64,000 bases of DNA from Erinaceus europaeus (GCF_950295315.1 NC_080168.1:75247519-75311518), one strand, 5' to 3'. Shown: positions 10,706 to 21,691, counted from the first letter of the stretch. Translations and numbers: made by a program. Notes: generated by a model not told the origin, from the letters alone.

Positions 10706-11215
10706 TCAAAGAAAGAATCCAATCAGGAGAGTAGAACTAACCACATGTCTCCATTCTTGGGGACTGCCAGGGTACTGGAGAACGCTCCTCAAATTAAAGT
10801 AGTCCTTCTCCATGGGAAACATGCGAGAAGAAGTCCAGAAAGTCCCAGTGGAAATCCCCATGCATATCCCAAGGTCTACGATCATGGTCATAAAGAACCA
10901 AATTGTGGCCCAGAGCAAAATGTAGTCCTTTTCCTCAGGAAACATGGGAGAGGGAATCCAGAAAGTCCAAGGAGAAATCTCAGTGCATCTCCCAAGCTCT
11001 ATGATTAGGGTCACAAGAAACCAAAGTTCCTGGTCAGGGAAACAAAGTGTGGCCCAGAGCAAAATGTTCCAGAGACAGAGTAACTGTCTCATGATGAAAC
11101 AGTAGAGACTTTGGCAAACCTCTTCGTAAGCAGAAGAGAAGACCATAGTGTATAGGTAGGCAAAGTCTTGACTTATCTGGGAATTGCGCAGATCCAGTCC
11201 CACCAGAGTCGCCAT
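10706..11215 (-). CDS. 169-aa hydrophobic ORF in the non-autonomous ERV
   Basis: The only sizeable frame in the ERV interior. Its ATG begins at 11215, at the LTR/primer-site boundary, so the start codon overlaps the putative primer site. The product is rich in Leu, Trp, Phe and Ile. It contains two imperfect copies of a segment of about 41-48 residues built around 'LLWAT', 'TFW' and 'MFP.EKDY', encoded by the DNA repeat at 10799-11066. The repeat offsets (123 and 144 bp) are multiples of three. I do not recognise any retroviral protein in it. It could be a chance frame over a repeat, since an antisense frame (10646-11008) is also open. Confidence 0.4.
   Translation of the reverse strand: MATLVGLDLRNSQISQDFAYLYTMVFSSAYEEVCQSLYCFIMRQLLCLWNILLWATLCFPDQELWFLVTLIIELGRCTEISPWTFWIPSPMFPEEKDYILLWATIWFFMTMIVDLGICMGISTGTFWTSSRMFPMEKDYFNLRSVLQYPGSPQEWRHVVSSTLLIGFFL
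10799..11066. repeat. imperfect tandem repeat inside the ERV
   Basis: Two units: 'GTAGTCC' starts at 10799 and 10922 (123-bp offset), and 'GTGGCCCAGAGCAAAATGT' ends each unit at about 10905 and 11049 (144-bp offset). Unit 2 therefore carries about 21 extra bases. Confidence 0.85.
11193..11214 (-). promoter_or_regulatory. putative tRNA primer-binding site
   Basis: Minus-strand sequence TGGCGACTCTGGTGGGAC lies two bases inside the 5' LTR. It begins with TGG as required to pair with a tRNA CCA end. From memory it resembles the complement of a tRNA-Asn 3' end more than tRNA-Lys, with mismatches. The tRNA identity is tentative. Confidence 0.6.
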
Positions 11216-11216
11216 A

Positions 11217-11626
11217 TGTTGTTTTAGCCGGGCTGGCTTTACGGGCGGGTAACAGACGACCAGGAGGGACTCATGGTTGAGCTGTAGGCAGTATCTCTTT
11301 ATTCATGCAGGGCGCAGCACAATCTAAGCCGAGCTAAGCTAAACTAAACTACAAACAATCTTGTCCTTATAAATATACTAGCCCAGTAGGGTGGGAACAG
11401 GATGCGATGCAGAGAGGGTGGAGAGAAAAGTGACTGGTGAAAATCAGGGTATGACAAGGAGAGGGGGTGGAGCAGGTGAGAATTCTACCACTAAACCACC
11501 AATGCCCTGGAGGGAAGGTGGTGCTTGTTAACAGAGGTTATGTAAATAGAACACAGTTTATGTAAATAGAATGCAGGGGGGATTAAACCAAATGAAACAG
11601 AAGGGGTTTTTAGAAGCATACCAACA
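11217..11626 (-). repeat. 5' LTR of the minus-strand ERV
   Basis: 410-bp LTR, TG...CA bounded. In element orientation a TATA-like 'TATATTTATAAGG' (11367-11379) is followed by AATAAA (11298-11303), giving a compact promoter and poly(A) order. It differs from the 3' LTR by scattered substitutions, a 2-bp indel and a short duplication, so the insertion is not very recent. Confidence 0.93.
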
Positions 11627-11632
11627 AAAAAG

Positions 11633-12723
11633 AGGTCAGTCTCATGAGAATATCATCCTACAATGGCTGGATGTGTGCTTCACCATGTATTTTCATTGTG
11701 GACTCTCAGGCAATCCTAAGTCTTGGGTGGTAGAACTATCTATTTATAGCTGAAAGAAGAAATCACACTATCAGCTCTAATGTACATTTCAAGTCAAACA
11801 ATTTAACAGGTTTAATTCCATTCTGACTGCACTTTCTCTGGCTCTTTCTCTCCCTTCACCTTTGCATACAACAACTCACCATTCTTGCTTCCTAGCCTCT
11901 ACTTCTCTCTTCTTTCTGTGACCTGGAATGCTTTTAAACATGCTTGGATCCAATGACTGTATGTATACAAGCTCTACTCAGGCCTAAGCTCCTACCTAAC
12001 AATTTTACTCACTGTCATTCCCTAGCATCTCCTACAAGGTGGGATAAAAGGAAGGGCTGTAGTTTATTGCAATGGAAACAGATCAGCTTAACACCATTTC
12101 TATGTTTTGCAAACTGTTCCATTTCCCCTATTGGACTACTTGGACACCCAGAAGAGAACTGGTTTATTCTAGAAAACACCAGCTCACTTGCTGTGTAATC
12201 ATCTATTTTTGTTTATTTATTTGTTTTGTTGTTGTTCCTGCTGCTGTTTTCGGGTTGTTACTGAATGGTGTTAGTTGTTCTCCAAGGCAATAAATATACC
12301 TGACTGAAAGTTATCTAGACGTCTCTTTGTCTCTGTCTCCTTTATCAATCTTGTCCTACCTAGAGTCCAATCCCTTCTTCCTGTTTCTTCCTTACTAACA
12401 GTTCTTCTTATTTGCCAGCTTCCTTCCTCTTCTTTGTCATCTTCCAAATTAATTTATAATCCATCGCAAAAAAAATCATTGTTCCCAAATGTCATTTGAT
12501 CATGTTTGTCACTTGCTGCCAAGTGCTCCAAATGTTCCTTCTGAAATTAAATTTCACTCCCAGGTCTAAAAGACCGTCTGCTCAAATATGCCCCCATGAC
12601 ACAGTCTATGCCCTTTTCTGCATCCTCTCTGCTTTGTACAAAGAGAAACAAAGCTCTGTCGTGCTTCTCCCCCTAAGCCATTCCTGCTTTCCTTGGGGTC
12701 TCCACTCACAAGAGAGACCCCTT
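11633..12723. other. no recognisable feature
   Basis: AT- and CT-rich unique sequence. Short frames only, with no motif. Confidence 0.45.
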
Positions 12724-12738
12724 AAGAAGTTGTCCTTT

Positions 12739-13074
12739 CCTTTCTGTCCTTCTTTCTCAACTGTTTCTCTCTGTTTATGAGTGGGTTCATCCCATACTCA
12801 TCCTCCACTTCCCCTTCCTACTAGGGAGGGAGAGAGGCAGGCTGGGAGTGTGGATCGACCAGTCAATGCCATGTTCATTCAGCATGGAGGCAATTGCAGA
12901 GGCCGGGCCTTCCACCTTCTGCATCTCATGGTGAACTTGGGTCCATACTCCCAGAAGTTATGGAGAGTGGGAGAGCTAGTGGGGGAGGGGATGGGATGTG
13001 GTGGGAACTGTGCAGAGTTGTACCCCTCTTAATCTATGGTTTTGCCAACGTATCCTTTTTACAAATAAAAAAAG
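12739..13074 (+). mobile_element. retroposon family R, 5'-truncated
   Basis: Matches the last ~330 bases of the R copy at 56817-58296 and ends 'TTTTACAAATAAAAAAAG'. It is flanked by an exact 15-bp target duplication, AAGAAGTTGTCCTTT, at 12724-12738 and 13075-13089. This shows LINE-type insertion with 5' truncation. Confidence 0.9.
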
Positions 13075-13089
13075 AAGAAGTTGTCCTTT

Positions 13090-14264
13090 GATCCCGTTTC
13101 ACTGAGGAAATTCAAGAGCTACAGTTTCCTTGATTCCACTTCTCCAATTATTAGTTTGTCATGGCTTTCTATCATTTCCTGATTCAGATCCCAAAGGTTA
13201 GTTAGACTTATATCCATGAAATGTGCAGCCAAAAGCTAGTAAGTACCTGAGTCATCACTATCTTTACTTCATCTGAAAAAAACACTATTTTGTCATTCTC
13301 ATAATGCAGCCTTGAAAGAGAAATCTCCCAGAAGGTTAACCTTTCCTTTTGGCAAGTTTTCTTAACATGCAAACCTATCCACACAAGTATTATTAGGTAT
13401 GCATATCAGAATGCATTCCCTATTGTGATTTATGTACATGCTACCTACAGTTATGGATATATTTTTGGAAAATGGATGTTTAAATATTTTATAGCCACTA
13501 AGCAAGTAAAATAATATCCTCCTCCTTATGGAACAGTAAGAAGTCATTCTTAGCACTTTTTCCAAGTATTTGCAATTATAATCAGTAATTCTGGCAGAAA
13601 GAATGGCAATGTTATTCAATCACCACTGGTAAAAATGTAAATTTTTAAAAATTAAGACTCTAAAATTCACCTGCATTAATACTGCTAATGAAAGCTAGGA
13701 TTATTTCTTGATTCTGACTTGTTTAGCATCGTCAAGATATGTCACAAGCTACATCCAAATTATTCCATGCACTATTCTGAATCTCTCAGAAGATGAAACA
13801 GGAGAAAAAATGAAAGTGTTTGAAGAACAAAAAGAAAAATGAAGCCCAGATGCCTCAGGCTAAAAGAATAAGACCCCTGAGAGGGGTTTAAGGACATGTT
13901 AGAGGTCTTGATAGTGAGAGTCAACCAGTAGAGCCATTAACAGTGCAGCAAAATAAAGCACCACTGTGTCAAGTTTCCATGGATTTGGAGGTGAACTTCA
14001 ACACTGTATATTTAATAGGGAGTTGAATATGGAAGACACCAAATGGCCCACAGTCTCTGTCCCTTCTACACTTGTATTCTCAAGTGATTTTCCACTTGTT
14101 TAGTGAGAATTACTACCCATTCTTAATTCTTCTCCTAAATCATATTACTAACTTCCATAGGAGCATGTTAAACGGAAAACAGGAAAACAATCAGATGAAG
14201 ATTTGAAAAACAACCTACGCACCTCATTAACTTCAACATCTCTTTTTACTTTCGCTAAACAATG
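13090..14264. other. no recognisable feature
   Basis: AT-rich unique sequence without a supported coding frame or repeat. Confidence 0.45.
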
Positions 14265-14265
14265 A

Positions 14266-14425
14266 AGTTTGGGGGCAGAGAGATATCTCACTGGTTAGTA
14301 TGCCTGCACTGTCACTACCTCGGGTACTGCTATGTAGGAACTACTGAGGCAAAAGAAGCATCTTTGGTTCCACAGTGTTTCCCCTTATGTTCTCTCTCTT
14401 TCTCTCATTATCTGAATAAACAGAG
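14266..14425 (+). repeat. old SINE
   Basis: Head 'GGGGGCAGAGAGATATCTCA' with 'CTGGTTAGTATGCCTGCACTG', CT-rich 3' part 'TCTCTCTTTCTCTCATTATC' and 'TGAATAAAC'. Diverged. Confidence 0.55.
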
Positions 14426-14693
14426 TGGCCTGCAGCAGTAAATTAAGCACGCATGAAGGCAAGGTTCTACCCAAAACAAAGCAGTAAAAGTACTTGCTGC
14501 CTTCCAATTTACTATTCTTTCATTTTGTTCTTTTACTGAGAACTTTACTTGCAAAAGATTATGTATTTTATGAGAGATTGGCTGGAGCACCACTCCAACA
14601 TATGTGCTTTGAAGATGGAAACCCAGGTCTCATTTGTGTAAGTCTAGTACTTCACCTCCTGATGATCAACTCTGTGACAGAAGCATATCTTGA

Positions 14694-14711
14694 CTATATA
14701 TATATATATAG
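14694..14711. repeat. (TA)n short repeat
   Basis: About eight TA units at the 3' border of the R copy that follows. Confidence 0.85.
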
Positions 14712-15464
14712 TTTATTTATGAAAAGGAGACATTAATAAAATCATAGGATAAGAGGGGTACAACTCCACACAATTCCCACCATCAGATCTTTGTATCCCA
14801 TCCCCTCCCCTGATAGCTTTCCTATTATTTATCCCGCTGTGAGTATGAACCCAAGGTCATTGTGGGATGCAGATGGTGGAAGGTCTGGCTTCTGTAATTG
14901 CTTCCCCACTGAACATGGGTGTTGACAGGTAGATCCATACCCCCAGCCTGTCTCTCTTTTTCCCTAGTAGGGTGGGGCTCTGGGGAAGCAGAGCTCCAGA
15001 ACACATTGGTGAGGTTGTCTGTTCCAACCTCCAAAGTATGTTGTCCATCCTCCCTTTGGAGGTTGGAACATTCTCTACCATTGTTGATCCAAGTTGAGGG
15101 CAAGGTCCTATGGGGGGCCACAAAGAGATCTTTTTGTTGTTCCTGATAGATGACCTGTAACAATGGAGGGAGGGATTTATTTGAGGTCTAGGCCCATTAT
15201 GTCTGTTTGGGAATCTCAGGACTCTCTGAATAGGGCCCCAGCTGATGGGGTGGCCTGATAGTGACTAAAGAGTCAACTTTAAAGTATAGCAGTCTCTTGC
15301 CCTTATTCAGCTTTTGCAGTCCTTGCTTTGCTAAGGTTAGCTTTGGAGTGAGTGAGAGAACTGTAATAGGAAGTAGGTGAGGAGGGTATCTAAGTCTAAT
15401 TAGATACTATTTCACTAGGAACTTTATACTGACTCACTGCAGACTATTGTGTACTTTTGCTTTC

Positions 15465-15468
<4 letters not shown>

Positions 15469-15507
<39 letters not shown>
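15469..15507. repeat. (AT)n microsatellite
   Basis: About nineteen AT units at the A-rich end of the following SINE. Confidence 0.97.
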
Positions 15508-15514
<7 letters not shown>

Positions 15515-15789
15515 TACTTATTTCCTTTTGTTGCCCTTGCTTTATCGTTGTAGTTATTACTATTATTGTTATTGATATCATCATTGTTAGATAGGACAGA
15601 GAGAAATGGAGAGAGGAGGGGAAGACAGAAAGGCGGAAGAGAAAGATAGATACCTGCAGACCTGCTTCACCACCTGTGAAGTGACTCCCCTACATGTGGG
15701 GAGCTGGGGGCTCGAACCACAATCCCTATGCTGGTCCTTGTGCTTTGCCCCAACTGCACTTAACCCGCTGCACTACAGCCCGACTCCCT
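15508..15789 (-). repeat. hedgehog tRNA-like SINE nested in R
   Basis: Minus-strand copy with 'GGGGGCTCGAACCACAATCC' and the head 'CACTACAGCCCGACTCCC'. It lies inside the R copy 14712-16160, so it is younger than that copy. Confidence 0.92.
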
Positions 15790-16160
15790 CAGGCATATAT
15801 TTTGCCCTAGTTTATGGATACATGTGAGCATATGCTCTATCTCACGGTACCTGGTCTATATCTAGGTTTTGGGACTTTGTTAAGAAGTGAATCTCCTGGA
15901 ATGGAATTAGAGAATACTATGAAAGGAAAGGTCTCACCTGAGTAATGAAGCTGAATGGTTGACATTGCACACCTGAAGTCTCTGGACACAGTCTGAAGTG
16001 AAGAATGCTGAGATGGTGCTCATTGTGTTGATTATGTTGGAATTGGCAGATGCAATATTATTTGGTATGAATTTAGAGAAGCATGCAGGAAAGTGAGCCC
16101 CACCCTAGAGGTTCCAGGACTGGGGGAAATATAGGCTCTATAGGGGAAATATGAAGTTTC

Positions 16161-16628
16161 TGCTGATGTCCCTTGGCCTTGGGGAAACTGAGGCAGCTAG
16201 CACTTTTGCATATGTCACAAGTGACCACCAGTTACACCAGACTTTGAAAGTATAGCACCACTGCCTTGGTGAGTGGCACTGAACATAGCCATGGACACCC
16301 ACTTCACAGGCTGCTGCAAAGTCATCACTGCCCTCCAAGGAGAAGCAGCTCATTATAGCTGCTAGCAGAGACTGCATTTTAAGGTGCCCAAGCCAGAAGT
16401 GAATGAAAGCAGCATGCTGAACAAGGAAGCAACAGCCCTCCAAACTCTGTGTGTGTGTTTTAGACACTTCTTTCCATTTGTGGTTAATGTGCTCTTTATC
16501 AGCATCCATGCTACCCAAGGGATGAGTGCTATAACAATGAACCCACATTTTACAAATTGGGGCATCAACATTATTACTATTTTTAATTGTTATTGCTCAG
16601 CGCTAGAACTACAACCCTACTGCTCCTG
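16161..16628. other. unassigned, possibly 5' part of R
   Basis: A 136-codon minus frame (16138-16548) spans it but shows no domain. No second copy exists in this window to test whether it belongs to R. Confidence 0.35.
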
Positions 16629-16629
16629 A

Positions 16630-16825
16630 CAGTCATTTTTTCTCTTTATACTTTATTTAATAGGACAGAGAGAAATTGAGAGGTAAGAATGATATAGAAA
16701 GAGGGAGAGAGAAAGATAGATACCTACATACCTGCTTCACATCTCATGAAGCAGCACTCCCTATAGGGGCTTGAACCTGGGTCCTTGTACATGTAGCATG
16801 GCACTTAACCAGGTGCCTAGCCCTT
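16630..16825 (-). repeat. older SINE
   Basis: Reverse copy: T-rich start, GA-rich middle, 'GGGGCTTGAACCTGGGTCC' and 'TTAACCAGGTGCCTAGCCC' at the head end. Confidence 0.8.
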
Positions 16826-17925
16826 TCAATACTACTTTTAATTACCGGATCAACAAAATTCAATGGAAAGCAGCAGAAAATTATACTTATCTAGCAAAGA
16901 CAGCAGTTAAAGACAATGATTTTTATCCCTACTATATAACATCTGACAATGAGTAACTAGAATTTGAGAAAGAGAATAACTAAAAATCTTGATCAAGACA
17001 ATTATTTTATGCTTATAGTATAAAAAGAAGTTATATTCAAAAGGCATGTCCAGATTTCTCATTAAAAAGATGAAAATTTATTTGGAAACTCAATACAATC
17101 CTCTACAAATGGGTGTCTTCAGAGTATTACATTTATTAGGTGTCTGTTTCTATGGGTTCAAAATGAGCAACTGAGAATTGATTTAATGACAAGTTTATAT
17201 TGATATTTTTATTTTTCTTTCTTTTTATTGTTTTTAATTTTAGGAGTTATTTTATCCTCCCAACGAAGAATATGAGGATTAGTTTGTTCCACACATGTAC
17301 ATGTGCCCCCCTGTACCTACCCCCTTGAATTCTACCACAATTTTGTAGATATTAAATATTTAATTTTATGCCATTTTAACTACAAAACACTATAATTAAC
17401 TAAGTAATGTAGTATTCTGTGATTACATTTGCTTTTTACATTACTTTTTGTCTTCTGTGGACCTAATATTTTTATATGTAATTCAGATTATTTTTACATG
17501 TATCTGTAATCTCATGAGGTTGTCCCTAAATCCCCTCCCAATTTTTTAAGTCTCCCCTCTGCAAAATGCATTAAGGATTTTATCACTTACATATCCTGAA
17601 GAAGTCTTTTCTGGCCCTCTCTTTTCCTTCTCTTCTTTAATTCAGGGTAACACTAGTCCTGTTGCACAGTGGTCTCTATGTTGGCCCTTTTCCTGGACTC
17701 TCAGGCTTGCCTTTTTACTAGTTTATTGAGGCAATTATTAGGGCACAACATAGTGCTGTGAAGTTTATGATGAGGTATCTTCTAATCTGGGAAATCTTGT
17801 CTTTGGTTGTGAGCAGTTTTCTTATATTATCCCTTCGGTTGTTATCTACACTCTAGGTTCTATATTCTCTCAATCTGATGTTATTAGCTTTAGACACTGG
17901 ACCAAGCTTGTAAATATTTGTTTCC
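16826..17925. other. no recognisable feature
   Basis: AT-rich sequence, perhaps ancient interspersed-repeat remnants around 17190-17900, but I cannot name a family. Confidence 0.4.
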
Positions 17926-18262
17926 TGGGGGCCAGGCAGAAATGCAGCAGGTTAAGCGCTCATGATACAAAGTGCAAGGACCGGCATAAGGATCCCAGTT
18001 TGAGCCCTCAGCTCCCCCCCATTGCAGGCAGGTTGCATCACAAGCAGTGAAACAGCTCTACAGGTGTCTATCTTTCTCTCCCTCTCTCTGTCTTCCTCTC
18101 TCCATTTCTCCCTGTCCTATCCAACAACAACAAGAGCAATAACAATAAAAATGACAACAAGGGCAACAAAAAATGAGAAAAATAGCCTCTCAGAGCAGTG
18201 GATTCATAGTGCAGGCACTGAGCCCCAGCCATAAGCCTGAAGGTAAACAAAAAGAAAATATA
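17926..18262 (+). repeat. hedgehog tRNA-like SINE, long 3' variant
   Basis: Head 'GGGGGCCAGGCAGAAATGCA', 'CCCAGTTTGAGCCC', CT-rich middle and AAC-rich region. It then has the extra 3' block 'AGAGCAGTGGATTCATAGTG' to 'CCATAAGCCTGAAGGTAAAC'. Confidence 0.9.
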
Positions 18263-18967
18263 GATATTTATATATATTTCCTGTCATTTTTGTTTTCACT
18301 CCACATTCTATAAATTTCCCTAACTTCACATCTTCACTATTAATTTTGTTCCATTTCATGACTATAATATACTTCATCTCTCTGAAAAGAGTAACAATTT
18401 CACTTTTTAGATTTGTTCTTTCAGCAAAGGAGATGTTACCTCCAATTTTTGTTTCCTTTTGCTTATTTTGCATGTTTTCTGTTTCTCACAATGAAGAGTT
18501 TCTTTCCATATCTAAGCATCCTTAGCCTTCTGTTACTATTAAGAACAGGGCACCAGAAAGTCAATAGAGTGGGTCATGAGTTACAATTTACAATGGTTGG
18601 AGTTAGGCCACCTCTTTGAGCTTTATTTTCAGATGAGAACACCAGGGAAGTCTTTCAGAATCCCCTATAGTTAGGGTATTGTCTTGGCTATCTACAAGCT
18701 AATGGAACATGAAGAAGGTAGCTATAGTTCTCAAATGTGGTAATTCAATGCAATCTGTTTCATTTAAAGACTATATAATACTACTTTTATTTTTTCCCTG
18801 ATACCTTCTAATCCAGAAAAACCTCTATTTTATCAACTTTATAGGAAAAAGAACATGTTCTGTTCCTCTACTGGAGTGGGACAAGAGCCATTATATGCTT
18901 CTGTAATGGTGGGGGGCAGATCTGAATTGTCAATCAATATTCCTGTTTTTTAACTCAGACTTCCTTT
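18263..18967. other. no recognisable feature
   Basis: AT-rich sequence with no supported gene or repeat. Confidence 0.4.
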
Positions 18968-20062
18968 TGTTTCTTTTTTTTTATTTTTATTTATAAAAAG
19001 GAAACACTGAGTGGTTTGGGAGGTGGTGCAGTGGCTAAAGCACGAGACTCTTAAGCATGAGGTTCTGAGTTCAACCCCTGGTAGCACATGTACCAGAGTG
19101 ATGTCTGCTTCTTTCTCATTAATAAATAAATAAAATTTAAAGAAGAAGAAGGAAGAAGAGGAGGAAGAAGAGGAGGAAGGGGAGGAGGGGGAGGAAATAC
19201 TGAAAAAAAGCATAGGATAAGAGCGGGACAACTCCACACAATCCACACCAACATATCCCATCCCCTCCCCTGATAGCTTTCCTATTCTCTATCCCTCTGG
19301 GAGTATGGACCAGGGTCATCATGGGGTATAGAAGGTAGATGGTCTGGCTTCTGTAATTGCTTCCACACTGAATATTGGCATTGGCAGGTTGATCTATATT
19401 CCCAGAATGTCTCTCTCTTTCCCTAGTGGGGTAGGGCTCTGGGGAAGTGAGACTCCAGGACATATTGGTGGGGTCGTCTGCCCAGGGAAAACTAGTTGGC
19501 ATCATAATAGCATCTGGAACCTGGTGGCTGAAAAAAGAGTTAACATATAAACGTAGAAGGTCTACCTTCTGTAATTGCTTCCCTGCTGAACATGGGCATT
19601 GGCAGGTCCATCCATACTCCCAGCCTGTCTGTCTTTCCCTAGTGGGGTGGGGCTCTGGGGAAGCAAATTGTCAACAAATTGTTGACTAATCATGAACCTA
19701 AAGGCTGAAATTGTGCAGATGAGAGTTGGGGGTCTCCGTTTTGTAGATAGTTAGTAGGCATATTTTAGTTATAGTCCAAAGGGCCCATGAATAAACTAAA
19801 TGTTTTATTTTTTTTGAGCCTGATATCTGATATACAGGTGGATCCAAGTTATTGTCTAGGGAGATGATGTCATGGGACCAGAATGCTGGATCACAGAAGA
19901 GAGTAGCTCCCAAATATGGAAAAGGTGTATAAATATTGTTGACTATAAACTCCATCGATTTGATCTGATCTGGGGCCCATATTCAGCTTAGGAGCTTATG
20001 TGACTTCTGCATCCTTGTAGATCTGAGCTCAATTCTATGGTCATGAGCAGGAATGCTTTTGT
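18968..20062 (-). mobile_element. retroposon family R with internal partial duplication
   Basis: Reverse R copy: A-tail complement at 18968-19010, 3' terminus 'GCATAGGATAAGAG', body to about 20062. A SINE (19012-19189) sits in its 3' end. A segment of about 105-120 bases ('CTTCTGTAATTGCTTCC' to 'GGGGCTCTGGGGAAG') is present twice, at about 19349-19446 and 19568-19665, so the copy is rearranged. A 122-codon minus frame (19137-19505) runs through it. Confidence 0.8.
19012..19189 (+). repeat. tRNA-head SINE with purine-rich tail, nested in R
   Basis: Head 'GGGAGGTGGTGCAGTGGCTA', 'GAGTTCAACCCC', 'CCAGAGTGATGTCTG', an AAATAAATAAA tail, then a GAA/GAG-rich microsatellite (about 19140-19189). Flanks AGGAAACACTGA (19000-19011) and AGGAAATACTGA (19190-19201) form a target duplication with one mismatch, within the R 3' end. 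Confidence 0.85.
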
Positions 20063-20400
20063 TTCTAACAGGTTCTTTCATGCGGAAAATCAGAATTCAT
20101 AGTTCTAACCTGTCTAACGTATTCTTTTAATTTATGCCAAAATTCAGTGAGCTCTCACTAACTCATCTGTATACCAGATTCCAAAAAGCTGTGATGATAG
20201 CTTTATTACTTCTTTTATATATATATACTTTAAGGTTTATTAGTGATTTAATAATAGTTTGCAAGGTCTTCATTTCTTCTTAATGGAGTTCTTAGAGGAT
20301 CCAAGAACTAAATAAATATGTATTTATTTTTCTAACTTGAAAACATACATACTTTTACAACGACAATGAGCACAGGATTAGTTGATTTTATTTTTTTAAG
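20063..20400. other. no recognisable feature
   Basis: AT-rich sequence with no gene or repeat recognised. Confidence 0.4.
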
Positions 20401-20404
20401 TTAG

Positions 20405-20703
20405 CAAACTTTTAAAAAATATTTATTTATTTATTTATACCCTTTTGTTGTCCTTGTTGTTTTATTGTTGTAGTTATTATTGTTAGTTATTGATGTTGTC
20501 ATTGTTGGATAGGACAGAGAGAAATGGAGAGAGGAAGTGAAGACAGAGAGGGGGAGAGAAAGATAGACACCTGCAGACCTGCTTCACCGCTTGTGAATTG
20601 ACTTCCCTGCAGGTCGGGAGCCGGGGCTCGAACCGGATCCTTATGCTGATCCTTGTGCTTTGCGACACGTGCGCTTAACCTGCTGTGCTACCACCCAGCT
20701 CCC
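20405..20703 (-). repeat. hedgehog tRNA-like SINE
   Basis: Full-length minus copy: (TTTA)n at left, GA-rich middle, 'GGGGCTCGAACCGGATCC', head 'GTGCTACCACCCAGCTCCC'. Confidence 0.93.
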
Positions 20704-20799
20704 ATTTGATTTAATTATTTTCTATTAAGCATTAAGACAAGGTCCAATGTTCAAGAAGCAGGGAACAAAGCAGTTTTGAGATGTAAATTTAATAACTGC

Positions 20800-21085
20800 A
20801 CGGTGGGGGGGGGGCGCAAGAGATGGCTCTCCTAGTAAAGTGCACTCTTTACCATGTACAAGGGCCCAGGTTCAAGTCCCTGGACACCACATTGGAGAAC
20901 TTGCACAGAGAGGCTAAACAAGTGGTGGATAGGTGCTTTGGGGTCTCTTTATCCCTTTCCATGTGCCTCTCACCCTCTATTTAAAACAAACAAACAAATA
21001 AATAAGGACCCACAGGGAATGGTGTAATCATGCAGGTAGGTACAAAGCCCCAGTGAAGAAACTTTGGTAGTGGTAATAATAATAA
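20800..21085 (+). repeat. older SINE with AAT-rich end
   Basis: G-run, 'GCAAGAGATGGCTCTCCTAG', 'CCCAGGTTCAAGTCCCTGG', CT-rich part, A-rich tail, a second block 'AGGTAGGTACAAAGCCCCAG' and (AAT)n. Confidence 0.65.
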
Positions 21086-21690
21086 TAATCACATGCCTTT
21101 ATAAACCATTATATGTCACTGGCATAATAATGTGTTGGTTACGTGGCAAGTAAAAAAATGCCTTCATATCACAATAGCCTCTAAATGTTCTAAACATACA
21201 CTAACCACTAAAAACATTCTTGAACTGATAACCCAAAAGATGGTATTCAGAAAGAAAAATCAATGGTGAAAATGAGATGGGTGGGGCCCAAGATGGCGTT
21301 AAACTGTATGTAGAGTTCCTCCTTATCTATGAGATCCTTCCCCACTCCCTGGCCCAAGTAAATAGTGAGTGGAAAGGCTAAGGAAAACTCAAGAACAAAG
21401 GGCTAAGATTCAGGTTTTTAAAATTTGTTTATATGTATATATTATTTATTCCACAGGAGGAAAAAAAAAGTGACAAAAATAGAATGAAACCAGGTTATAT
21501 AGTGCCATGGAACAAAATGAAGGGCCTCACATGTTAAGTTCTACATTTTACCCACTGGGCCAACTGAATGGCTATTAAAAGTCAGTTTAAAAATAAGTAT
21601 TAAAAAAAGTATTTCTTCTATAAAGCCTGCATAATGTGCATTCGATATGAACTGGTACACTATGGAATCAGAACTGTTTTAATTAGACTA
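21086..21690. other. no recognisable feature
   Basis: AT-rich. 'CCCAAGATGGCG' at about 21289-21300 resembles an L1-promoter YY1 site, but no L1 sequence follows it. Confidence 0.4.
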
Positions 21691-21691
21691 A

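Larger units (their letters stand above)
9142..11626 (-). mobile_element. internally deleted class II-type endogenous retrovirus
   Basis: A complete provirus-like unit on the minus strand. It has two LTRs (11217-11626 at its 5' end, 9142-9569 at its 3' end) and an exact 6-bp target duplication AAAAAG at 9136-9141 and 11627-11632. A TGG-starting primer-site region abuts the 5' LTR, and a purine tract lies immediately before the 3' LTR. The interior is only about 1.65 kb, with no gag, protease or pol domain visible, so it is non-autonomous. The 6-bp duplication and the basic Lys/Gly-rich frame overlapping the purine tract suggest a betaretrovirus-like (ERVK group) parent. That assignment is inference. 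Confidence 0.9.
14712..16160 (-). mobile_element. retroposon family R, long copy interrupted by a SINE
   Basis: Reverse-orientation R. Its 3' terminus is at the left ('GGAGACATTAATAAAATC', 'AAGAGGGGTACAACTCCACA'), and the body runs rightward to at least 16160. A SINE at 15508-15789 interrupts it. Phrases such as 'TGGGGTGGCCTGATAGTGAC' and 'CCTGGTCTATATCTAGGTTT' match the R copies at 32876-34720 and 56817-58296. The right boundary is uncertain, and 16160-16628 may be further 5' R sequence. Confidence 0.85.

Noticed and set aside
16138..16548. 136-codon minus frame as a host exon
   Set aside because: No recognisable domain, no clear splice sites, and it abuts the 5' edge of an R copy, so it is more likely repeat-derived.
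21286..21300. CCCAAGATGGCG as a possible L1 5' end
   Set aside because: Only the YY1-like motif matches. The following sequence shows no L1 5'UTR similarity to 58437 onward.
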